Below, piece after piece: positions 38,746-50,700 of a stretch of DNA of 64,000 nucleotides; within the stretch, counting starts at the first letter, position 1, and each line of letters opens with the position of its first letter. The notes beneath the pieces were generated by a model. The model had not been told where the DNA came from. It saw only the letters and a list, made by a program, of their open reading frames with translations, and did no database searches. Origin of the DNA: Sceloporus undulatus (taxonomy: Eukaryota; Chordata; Lepidosauria; Squamata; Phrynosomatidae). The stretch lies in the NCBI RefSeq assembly GCF_019175285.1, contig NC_056525.1, positions 123,504,437 to 123,568,436 on the forward strand, read 5' to 3'. A program made the position numbers and the translations under genes.

Positions 38746-41700
38746 TAGACCATCTTTCCAAGTTGATTTTAATATCTGCCCAAGTTTTTCCATAGTTGTT
38801 TTGGAAAAGGTCCAAGTTTCTTTTAGATAGTTGTATACCCAAATCTTCCTTTTTTTCTACTCTACAGCCAGATATTAAGCTGAGTTCTTTTTCTTCCTCC
38901 CTTGACATATTATTGGAGAGGATTACAGTTTATTTTGATTAATTTTAAAGTTGGCTACTTCTCCATATTCCTGTATTATTGCTAGAAGACGATGTATGCT
39001 ATTTAAAGAATCACCCAAATATAAAATTATGTCATCAGTATAAGCTTTTAATTTGAAGACATGATCTTTAATTTGTATCCCTTGTATATGTTTCTCCTCT
39101 CTTATTTTCATATTTAGTACTTCTAAAGCCAGTATAAAAAGGAGAGGAGAAAGCGGGTACCCCTGGCGAGTTCCTTTTTCAATTCTGAATTGTTCCGATC
39201 CTTCTTGGTTAATGATTAATTGCGCTTTCTGCTCACTGTGGATCGCTTTAATCCATTGTTCCCCATATTCATTCGTTCAATGGTTGCTAATAGGAACTGC
39301 CAGTTGACCCTATCAAACACCTTTCCACATCCAAAAGAATTAAGGTGAGTTTCCTTTCGTTGTTATGTTCATAATATTCTAGAATATCCAGAGTCGTTCA
39401 AATGTTATCTCTCAAATTCCTGCCTGGCAGAAAGCCATTTTGATCTGTATGAATGATGTTCTTCATTATTTTTTTCAATCTTTCTGCAATTATGCTGGTA
39501 AATATTTTATAGTCTGTATTAATAATTCCTGATGTCTCTTATATCCTTTTTATCCTTGGAAATTAATGAGATGTATGCCTCTTTTCAGGAATCCGGGATC
39601 CTGTGGCCAAGGATCTCATTTAAAGTGTCTTTTAATGGCTTTACAAGTTCTTTCTCCATTTCCTTATAATAGATTACTGGGAACTCTTCTGGATCTGGAG
39701 TTTTGTTTTGTTTCATTTTCTTTATAGCCTCCAAAATCTCTGCCGTGCTAAATTTTTGGTTGAGACCAGTTCATTCTTCATCACTTAGTTTAGGGCACTC
39801 AGAGTTGTTTAAGTATCTAGTTATCTTCTCTCCCTTTGCATTGTTTTCCTGTTCTTTATATAAATTCTCAAAATAATACTTGAACGTGTTTTGGATTTGT
39901 AATTCTAACTCCTTTATTAAATATTTCTGTAATTAGTTTTTTATCTTGTTCTTCTCTCAGTTTGTGTGCCAATAGTCTGCTTGCTTTGTTCCTAACTCAA
40001 AAGTGTAAGTTGTCTAATCTTTCAAAGTTTCTTTGCAATCTCATTAGCTGCATTTAATTTTAATTGTTATTGAATATTTTCTACTTGTATTTTTAATTTC
40101 TTTTCTCCGGATCTTTTACACTCCTCTTCCTTGACTCAGAGTTCTTGTGTCAATCTTTTTTCTTCTTCTCTCTCTTTTTTCCTTTGTTCTGACTGTAGCT
40201 TAATTAGTATTACTCATATGACCGATTTGCCTGCGTCCCAAATCGTTTTGTGTGCCACCCCTTCCGCTGTGTTTTCTTTAAAGTATAATGTTAATGCTTC
40301 TTTGATTATCTTTAAATTGTCTTCTTTATTAAGTAGGTCTGCTTGTAATCTCAAGTTAAAGTCTGAATCTTTTCCTCTGTTTGATCTGGATAGGATTATG
40401 ATCTGAAGTCCACTTTAGCAATATGTCCATAGATAGTATCCAGGGCAGAAGAGGTTTTGTTGCGTACATCAGGTCAATCCTAAAAAAAGAATCTTGTACC
40501 GCAGAATAAAAAGTATAGCCTTTAGCTTCTTTTTATAAATGTCTCCAAACATCAAACAATTCAAATTCTTTAATCAGTTCCCTCATTTTCCATCACCATG
40601 AAGGTAAAAGTTTTGGGAACACCCCTCACTTGTGTCCTTCTACGGCACCATCTTGCCCGGAAGTCATACAGGTTTTATTTATATAAACTGTAAATTAGCT
40701 CAACCACATGGAATCAATGTTTTAGTAAAAACTACAAATATAGTAAGCTAGTTTCCTTAAGACATAGTACACATCTCTTGTAGACAATCAACTACAAAAT
40801 TTCTGTCTTGCTACAAACTTGAATTTGAGCAGAATTTGAAGGGTTGCTACTTGTTTCCTCTCCATTCTTGCCATAATTAGTTTGGAAGAACCTGATTATA
40901 TTCCTTCTGTGCCAGACAGATAGCCCTGTGGTCAGTGGAAAGGAGGACTCTCCTTGTTTAGGATACAGCTGGTGCCCCCTTACAAGGAAGAAATCCGGAA
41001 GTAAAGCTTCTCTAATAGCCAGAGCTTGATTTTTTCTTCACACAGAAAATCTGGATCTGCTGTCAACTAAAGGGCAACCTTTTTTCCCTGTGCTGCATAA
41101 TCTCCTGCCAGAAGTTAGCTTGCACCAAAATTTTAGTCGCGTCTTCCTTATGACATACAGCAGGAATTTCTACAATCAGGATCACAAACTTGGCAAGACA
41201 GTCATTGACAATACATTAGTTGCATGTGGAGAACTAGCGCTCTGCAAGGCCCTGTGTGTTACCTTCACGCAAACAGGAATGGAAGTGGTAGGGGTCCTCC
41301 CAGTGAATGCAACCAAACCAAAAATCACAGCTTGCCTCTGAAAGCAGTGAGCTATCACTGCTGGATAACCCCTACCACTGAAGGAAAAAGACTGAAGACG
41401 GAAAAATAACAAAGGTTATATAGAAAGCCAGGATCAATAGGGGAGGGACAAAGATGAGATAGCTTAAACATCATCACTCTAATCCCTGGAGGCCCATTTT
41501 CAAGCATCATCAGACTGCAGTTTTAGACTTAGAAGCAACAAGGCACATACAGTGGACCCTTGTTATACGCTGGGGTTTGGTTCCAAGATCCCCCATGGAT
41601 AACAAAATTGGTGTATGCTCAAGTCCCATTAAATATAATGACATAGCAAAATAAAACATGGAAAATCAAGGTTTGATATTTGAAATTTATACTTTTTTTG

Positions 41701-44700
41701 AACATTTTCAAACCGTGTATGCTTGAATCCGTGTATAAGAAGGGCCGACTGTACAATTACCTCCATGAAGGGGAAAAACATGCTATAACTTTCAACCAAC
41801 CTCTATCCTGAGTTATGAAGCATGTACCCTCTCTTACTAAGTGCCATAGTTATTTCAAGTTAAGACAGTACAAATAAACTTACCTCAGTTCTTCCAGATG
41901 AGTCCATGATTAGGCTCAGAGGTTCCAGATTAGGACATGTTATTGTCTCAGCAGCACTCAAGGTCTCCTCTTTCTTCTAGAAATGATTTAACACATTTTT
42001 GAAAATGAACAAAAAAACCAAAACCAAACCAAAAACTAAAACATAAAAAAATAAATAAATTCAAATTTGTGTACAGAGAAATAGTATGCAGGAAACGGGT
42101 AAGTTGAGTAAAGTATATGTATTTGGCAGGAAAATGCTATTAGAAAAGATTGAGTTTAAGAGGATTGGAATAGTTCAGATTTTCATATCTTTCCTCTTTA
42201 CTGCTGTATCATTTTGTCTAACAGATCTCAGCACAGCAGTGGAAACAATGGCCTAGAAGAATGAAGGACAGAAGTTACTAGAAGAGTCGTTTTAGCAGTG
42301 GCACTGATGTAATGAAAGGCTCCCCTTATAGGGAGGCCTGCCAAACTATAATACTATATGCTAACAGGTGCTACGCGAAGGCCTGTCTCTTTCAACAGGG
42401 ATCTGACACCAACAGTTGTTGCACAAGACATTTTTGCTGTCAATTTCATTGGTGCTTTGATGATTTGTGGGTTTTTTTTAAAAAATTGTACCACTGCTGA
42501 AGTCATTCTGCTTTTTGGGTCTTGCTTAATTTTTTTAAATCTGATTCTTTATTGTTTTTAACATGTTAACCATTTACACTTTATTCCTTAAAGAGCAGGA
42601 TATATTTTAAAATAAATAAATGCTATTATCTTTAGAACCTTTAAAAGCACTGCATCCATTCACATCCATAAGGATAAGAAACAATAAACATAGCTAAGGG
42701 GTGTAAGCAGCCAATGTGGCTAAGTTGTTTGAGCACTGGACTATGACTCTGGAGAATGGGGTTCAAATACACATTCAGCCATGGAAACCCACTGGGTGAC
42801 CTTAGTCAAGTCACACTCTCACAGCTTCAGAGGGAGGCAAAGGCAATCCTGCTCTGAACAAATCTTGCCAAGAAAACCCTGCGATAAATTCACCTTAGGG
42901 TTGTCATAAGTGGGAAATAACTTGAAGGCATACAATAACATAAGAAAGTGTTGCAACATCATTAATGACCATTTGCTTATCGTTCTCCTCTCAACATTGA
43001 ACTACTACCTCATGTGTCACATCTTGGCTGTGCTGAGTATCATTCTTGCTTTCTTTGTTACTTGGTGCTTGACAATAAGATCTCGCAGTATCTGAGCACA
43101 AATCAGCACCAGTATCACAATTTTTCTTTTCTCCACAATATTCAGAAGGTATCCAACTCTCATCCCAAATTTCTTTGCATAAATACACTGGTTCCAAGTA
43201 TGGCATCTCAGATGCTATATCCTAGAAATATATTCAGGGCATGACTATAGTGTTGACAATTTTAAGATGGAAAATAGCTTTTATTTAACATGTTTAGCTT
43301 TACAGAATTCATAGACTGGACAACCTCCCACAAAATACTATTTACTGAAAGTAATTTACATGTATTCATATTGTTTAACACAGAACACACTTTATAATGC
43401 ACTGTAGTAAACTTCTGGGGCAAAATGCCTAAAGGCACCAGATCCAGTCTGATCCTGGAAGCTAAACAGGGTTAGTCCTAGTTAGGGCTGACCCTGTTTA
43501 GCTTCCAGGATGGGAGACCACCAAGGAATAGCAGGTGCTGTAGGCTAGGAAGGAATTGGAAAAACCACCCCTTAGTATTCCTTGCCTAAGAAAACCCCAT
43601 GAAATTCATGGGTTCATCATAGGTCAACAGACAACTTGAAGACACATGCACACAAAGTAAACTCCTACCAGGATGAAATAGGAAACCCCTTAGTTAGGAG
43701 GGACGAGCACCAGATTCCAACTAGATCTTAAACTACAGTTTGTCTACAGCTCCTACAGGCCAAGAGATAACACTCAGCTTGAAAGATTCTGTATTCTTCA
43801 ACAATGACCATGTGTTTTCCTCCTGCTGGTCTTGCATCAAATGCAGTAATCCGTGCCACCAGTTAAACTAAAGCTGAGTCTTAAGCTGGGACTGTTGGTG
43901 ATAATCTTTACACAAACTTTTATGCTTTAATTTTAATTTTATTATTCTTTTTTCTCCGGATTTCCTTCTGGTTTGTCTTAAGGGGGACCACTTTTACAGG
44001 ACAGAATATCAACTCTCTGGAGAGCTTTTTTTGGGGCACAGGGCAGGTTTCCCCTGCTTTCCAACTTTTTAATGTTTCTGATGTTTCCTCCTAATTAGAC
44101 TACTGTAGTGTGCTGCATGTGGGTCTCTCTGAAAAATGAAAATGCTACCATCAGTGCAAAATACTGCCGAATGGTGTGCAGTGTAGAAACCACATACTGA
44201 TTAATTAAAGGTGATAGTTTAGACACAGAAAATCAAAAATGGTTTGGTGCCAGAATATCTGGAGAACTATCTACTCCTACAACTTTGCCCAGAATTTAAG
44301 ATCCTCAACTGAAGCCCTGATGCATTTCCCATCACACTGGGACCTCAGGTTATTGAGTAAACAACAAGAGGCTCACTCTTTCTAAGCAGCTTCTCGATTG
44401 TGGAGCTACCTCTTAAGGAAAACAAGTCTGGCTCCCTATCTTTTTAGTTTCTGGAAGACAGCCAAGAAAGCCTGGCTTCTATGGACTTTGGTTCTCAAAA
44501 CCAGAGTTGGCCTTTGGTATTGTTTGGACTGACTGTATATTGTAAAACTAGTTTAGTGAAAATGGATTTTCTTTTTAATGGATTTTTTATCTGGCACACT
44601 CTGCCTTGGGGACAGGCTGTGAACTAATGAACAAATAAATAATTAAAATAATAAGCTGTTCTTGGAATCTTTTGGCTGAAGTGTGAGACAAAGTTTTTAT

Positions 44701-47700
44701 ACTATATACACTAAATGACCTAGCTACACAGTAAATGGCTTTTAAAAACAGCACATCTGCAAATATAAAAAAATAACAAGCTCTCCATTGATTAGCTCTT
44801 TCCCAAAGAAATACATACAGTCCTTTCAAATTCTAATTTCAACAGAAGTTCCCCATGGCTGTCTAATAAGAATCCTTTGGGAAGCATTAATGATGTTACA
44901 GTTTTCTCTCCACATACTATTAAATGCTTTTTTGTCTATGATCTGTAACCTTTTTTAAAAGGAACTCTCTCTTTCAGCACCTTAGTTTCATTTTGCTCTA
45001 GCCGTGAATTCTCATAACAGGATTTGAAGAGGCATGATTCTTGGACGTCACCTGAACCATTACAATCTATAAAGCTGTTGGAACCCTTCTCCAACTGGTC
45101 AGATTCCGAATTCTCCCTCGTATCAAATCTCTAGAAAAAAAAAGCATTTTCTGTCAGACTTTGTTTTTACTATAAAGCGCAAAACAAAAAATTCAACTGA
45201 ATGAAGAGTATGACAATTGGATGACAACACAATGCAAGTCTACAAAAACCCACATCTCATGGTCCACCAAGGCAGCTTTAGACTTGTATTCTTGATTAGC
45301 AAACCTTCATGCTGCTTTACAAACTACTCTGGAAAACCCTTCCTCAGATTCAAGGGCAGTTTGCTATGTTTTAGAAGAAGAAATACACTGCAAGCTCTTG
45401 TGATCTTGACTAATATTTTAGATATTTTAAGAGATATTTCAACAGTACTATATTTGGCACAACAGAGTTTAGAATGGTTAAGAAGTTAAAAGAAAATAGA
45501 AGGGGACGGGTTACTAAACTCAAGAATTTCCCACCTGGATAACCACTTCACTCTCGCACAACCCTGAATCTGTTGTGCCTGCGAGGCCACCAGAGGATTC
45601 CTGCTGAAACAAGGAAACTGCTTCTTCTTTCAAATGAGCCTTCTGCTTTTGACTGGGTTTCATATACAGATTTGTAGGATTTAGATTTTGGAAACCCTAT
45701 TAAAAGGCAAAGACAAATAAATAGTTTGCACACTTCTCAATGCAGTTTGAATTTCAAAATGTACAATATGTAGAGCCACCTGATTGTTCATTCCTAGAAC
45801 TCGGTTTCATACACATTACTATGGCACAGTATTGTCCTGAAGGGAAAGCAATGGTCAAAAGAAAGATCCATCAGTTCAGATATAATGTTAAACCATGGTT
45901 GCTTTGCCATGGTTTCTATGAAGTCTAAAATAAATTTCTGGACACTGGAGAGCTGTGGATTGTTTTAGAAAATAGCTGTATAGACTTGTACTATACAGCT
46001 TAAACTGTACAAAAGTGAAAGCTTCAATTTTAAACTAATTTATCCCTGAAAATGGATGGATAATGCAAATAAATTGTAATCTTTTTTGTATTTTTAAAAC
46101 TTTTATTTAATAACACTCAAAAACTGCATACAACATTCTATTCACAGTTAAAAACAAGACAAGAACTAAACATCAACATATACCAAACTAACAACAATGA
46201 CACTTGGCAGAAGAGACTGAAGCATACCTTGTACATGGATGTAAATGGAATTTTTTACAAAAAGCAATTCAGATGGTACCTAACACCTGATAGACTATCG
46301 GTATAAAAACATCAAAAACAGATATTAGAAGTGCCAAAAATAAAAAAGTGCCTTATACCATATGTGCTGGTTATGTAAAAAGTCTCAAATACACAAATTA
46401 ATTACAGAGATTCTATAAATTAAAATACGTAAAAGCTTCAAAATATGTTTACTAGGAATGTTAGATGCCAAATTAGAAAAAAGTCATGGGAAATATTGAT
46501 TTACATGGTAACAGCAGCTGGAATAATCTATACCAAAAATGGAAAGATGAAGAAATACCAGAGACATCAGAATGGATTTGGAAGATGTATGACTGTATGG
46601 AGGATGACAAATTAACACAACTGATCTGGGCAGGCTTGACAAACCACTTAAAATTACAAAATTAAATTTAAAACAAACAAACAAACATAAATAAATAAAT
46701 AAATTTAATAAATGGCAGCAATAGGAAACTAAGAATTATTAGTGAAGATTGAAAATAAAAACTGAAAAAATGTTAAAATGTTTAAAGACACAGAGTATTA
46801 TTGTTGAATAAAAGGGAAGTAATATCTATAGAGGATGTACATACACCTATAGCCTTGCTCCTTAAAATTGTTCTCATCCTCATATAAGGGGTGAAGCAGA
46901 TAGGCAGGAAGGAGTGGCTAGAAGCCTCTCCAAGCCCAATAGCCCTGGCAAACACCTGCCATGGCCCCAAATAGGAGCAGAAAAGATCAGCTCCTTTTTG
47001 GGGCTGGTTTTGGGCCACCTTAAGGGGCATGGCCCTGGGGCAGCTTCAGGGTGCTCTGGGTGTGTGCATCATGTAAATGCCATGCCCACAGAGCGACTGG
47101 AAGCCATCACCATCTGCCCATCTCTTTTGGGCCTATGATAAGTAAAGCTAGATAGGATAGATCAATGATGGCAAACCTTTTAGAGACCAAGTACCCAAAT
47201 TCAGTGGCGTTCCCACACTGGGAGTCACCCAGTGCTAGGGGTTGGGACCTCTAGGGGCAGGACTTCTGGGGGGACCCAAGACACACTCTCTCAGCTTCAG
47301 GATAGCGATAGCAAATCACCCTCTAACAAAATTCCCAAGGCTTTCCAGGGCAGCAGGGCCAGAAGAATGGAGCACTCCATTCCCCCAAACCTCTGCCGCC
47401 CTGGAAGGGCTTGAGAGACGCTTCTCCCAAGGCTTTCCAGGGCAGCAGGGGCCAAAGGAAGAGAGTACTATGTTCCCTGGAACCTCTACCACCCTGGAAG
47501 GGCTTGAGACCAACTGTACATTACCCAGAATGTATTGCAAAATGGGAGTGAGGATCGCTACCATTGACTACATTACCCAGAGCACACTGCTTCCACACAC
47601 ACAAAAAAGGAGCTGCGTTTTCAGGTCTCCTTCTCTACTGCGCCAGGGTTTTGTCCTCAGCTGCATGCCCTCAGAGACAGCTTCATGTGCCAGAAAGGAC

Positions 47701-50700
47701 ATGCATGCCACAGGTTCACCACCACGGGGATAGATGGGTACAGATATAATACTTAGTTGTGAAACTAAAAGTATAGTGTTATCTTAATACCCAATTAGAA
47801 AAGTATTGTCTTTTTTTTAACAATCTATTTGCTTTTTAAAGCATCACACATTTTTACTTGTTCTACAAGCAACAAATCCATTCTCCATAATGGGTATTTT
47901 TGGCACAAATATGGTACCTGGACTTTTTGATATTCCTGTCCCTCATCTTAATCCTTAAGTTTATATACTGTCAACTCTGAGCCTCTGGTTATCCATAAGG
48001 ATACATGGGATAATTTTTACCCTCAACCCTAATAGCTTGTCACAAGACAGTTTAAGAATTCCTGTGCTGCAGGCAGATTTATTAAGTATCACCTCCCCTC
48101 CAATTCCCCTCCCTTCACCTTGGAAGAAATGTTCTCTCGGCAGATGAGTACATGGCCCTCTAATCTCAGTACATTGTGCAAGTAGATATCTTCATTGGAG
48201 CTGGTGTCACAAAGGAAAAGATGAAGGACACCATCTATGTATTCATCCACCACTCCCACCAACAGCTTCACTCCGCACAATTTTTGGAACTCAAGTATGG
48301 CATTGGCAGTCCAGTCATCCTGGATGGAAAAAAAGATAAATGAAATCCTAAAGAAAACAGAAAAAACAAAATCCATTTAACCTGCACCTCAGCTTCTACT
48401 TCCTTAGGCAGAAGGGAAGATCCAGACAGCAGTACTAAGGGATATCATATGCTGGATTCTGGTACAAAGCTAGTGGGCATACATTCTGTCCTCCCTTTCC
48501 AACAGCTAAGTGTCATACGCTACTTTCAGGCAGATTGTTTCCAAGTGTGAAGTTTTCTCCTTATTTTAAGCTTTGTACAATTCATAATTTAAAACATACT
48601 TTGAAACAAACAAATCAGACAATGAGTACAACAGATTCAGAGGGGTAACGGGTTCCGATTTTGGTGGCCGGTTATCTATTCGGGAAAGGCCTGCCGGAAG
48701 AGATCTGTCTTAACAGCTTTTTTGATGCTGCCCAGGCCAGTAATGTGATGGCTCTCCTCCAGCAGGCCTTTCCCAAACAGATAACCAGTCATCAAAATCG
48801 GAACCTGTTACCCCTCTGAATCTGCTATAGCCGAAAAGGTAGCCGAAAAGGTCCTCTGGCTGGTTGCAGACAGCCTAGTTTTCATAGGCTGCAATAAATT
48901 CCTCCAGAACACCCAAGTGTGCAGGGTAGATTATATGGAAGGAGGCAGTCCTGAAGATAGGTTGGACCCAAGCCATTTAGGGCTTTAAAGGTCAAAGCCA
49001 TCACCTTGTACTGCACCCGGAAACTAATGAGCAGCCATTGGAGCAATTTTAAAATAGGTGTTATGTGATTGCTTCTGGTTTTACCAGAAACCAACCTGGC
49101 TGCCATGTTCTGCACTAATTGAAGATCTCACAGATGGAGCAATGGTACATCAAATTATTTGATATGATGGAAAGGGACTTATTATCCAAGAAGCTAAAAT
49201 ATGGATCAAATTTGGAGATGGCAAAAGATTGGGAAAGAGTTCTCAAGTATTTATCAAAGAAACTGGGAAACATACAGTAATAACTGAAACTATTTTGAGT
49301 GGGAAAGGTATATAGAAGTTACAAATTAATACATTTGTTATTGCTTTACCTTAATATGCTGTTAAAATGTATTTTCCAAACAACATAAGATAAGGAAGCA
49401 GAGATGAAATTTAAGAAGATACTGTATATATCAAGAAGAAGAAGTATTATGTTGAAAATACTAAAAGACCTGAAGATAGATTTGTCCAAAGAAGTAATGA
49501 ATAGGGGATGGATGTTTGGTTAAAACAGTGATGGAAGAACATTCGTTAAATTTGTTACTGGTTATATTGATTGTATATGATTGTATGGCTTTGTATGTTT
49601 GATGTATATCTGGAGTATGAACATGCACAATGTATGCATACCGGTTATTTTTATTTTTCAATTAAATAAGTTTTAAGAGTATCATGGTCATTTCAAATCT
49701 TTTTATTCAAATGATAATTCATTATCATCATTATTCATTCTCATCAGTTCACTATGACACTGTCTGTTGACACTGAATTATCAACTAATAAAAACAACTG
49801 AACTGACTCACACAGCACACGTGTCTCTTCAAAGCCACCTGTTAATTTCTGGTGACCTCATTAATTTCATAGGGTTTTCTGACCAAAGGAATATTCAGTG
49901 GTGGCTTTGCCAGTTCATTCCTCTAAAATCTAGCCCATAGCACCATGTATTCCTTGGCAATTTCTCATTCAAGTACTAATTAGGGCTGACCTTGCTTAGC
50001 ATTTAAAATCACACATGATTTAGTGTCTTTAGGGTATCTCTGTAGTACATATACATACTGTATATATTCATGTGTAAGTCTAGAAATTTTAGTCAAAAAA
50101 TTGACCCCAAAAAGCTGGATCAACTTATCCACGGGTCAATGTAGGGACTGTATTTTAACTTTCCGATCTCCATCCTGGGAGCAACCAAAAGAAGCACTAA
50201 TACCATCTACTCTTTCCAACATCATGCTCTTCTGTTTTTGTTTGTTTTTTGAATGCTTGGGTAGGAAACTGGCAGCGGTAGCACCTCTTTGGTGTTTTCT
50301 CTCAAAGGACTGCAGGATTTGAACAATCTGAATAGGACATTTATGTATGAAGACAATAAACTTTATCCTTTACACCCTTTGTCTGGTCTTTGACTGTAAT
50401 AAAGAATTTCAATTTACACCCTTTGCTACGTGCCCCTAGGTTTTTTCCTCGACTTATCTATGAGTCATATCAAAATCCATAATGTTGGCCCCAAAACTTG
50501 CCCTCGACTTACATGTGAGGTCGCCTTATAATCGAGTATATACTGGTATATTTAACAAAACACGAATATGCGATTTTATTTCTTATTTTGCTTTTATTTC
50601 CTAAACATTTCAGATGAAAACTACAAAAGGAGTTAGATACCTACCTCAGTGCATTTCACCCAGGCTAAAGAACAAGGGACAGCTTGAGCAGGAAGTTTTG

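Noticed and set aside
41182-41344. Candidate TDRD5 exon after an AG at 41345 (open minus frame of about 50 codons)
   Set aside because: Exon 41884-41976 joins in phase to 30109-30271 with good signals, and this stretch shows no TDRD5-like text. Its acceptor has a poor pyrimidine tract.
43427-43520. Possible 5S rRNA gene
   Set aside because: Only parts of 5S are present, with an inverted copy inside and a SINE tail behind.
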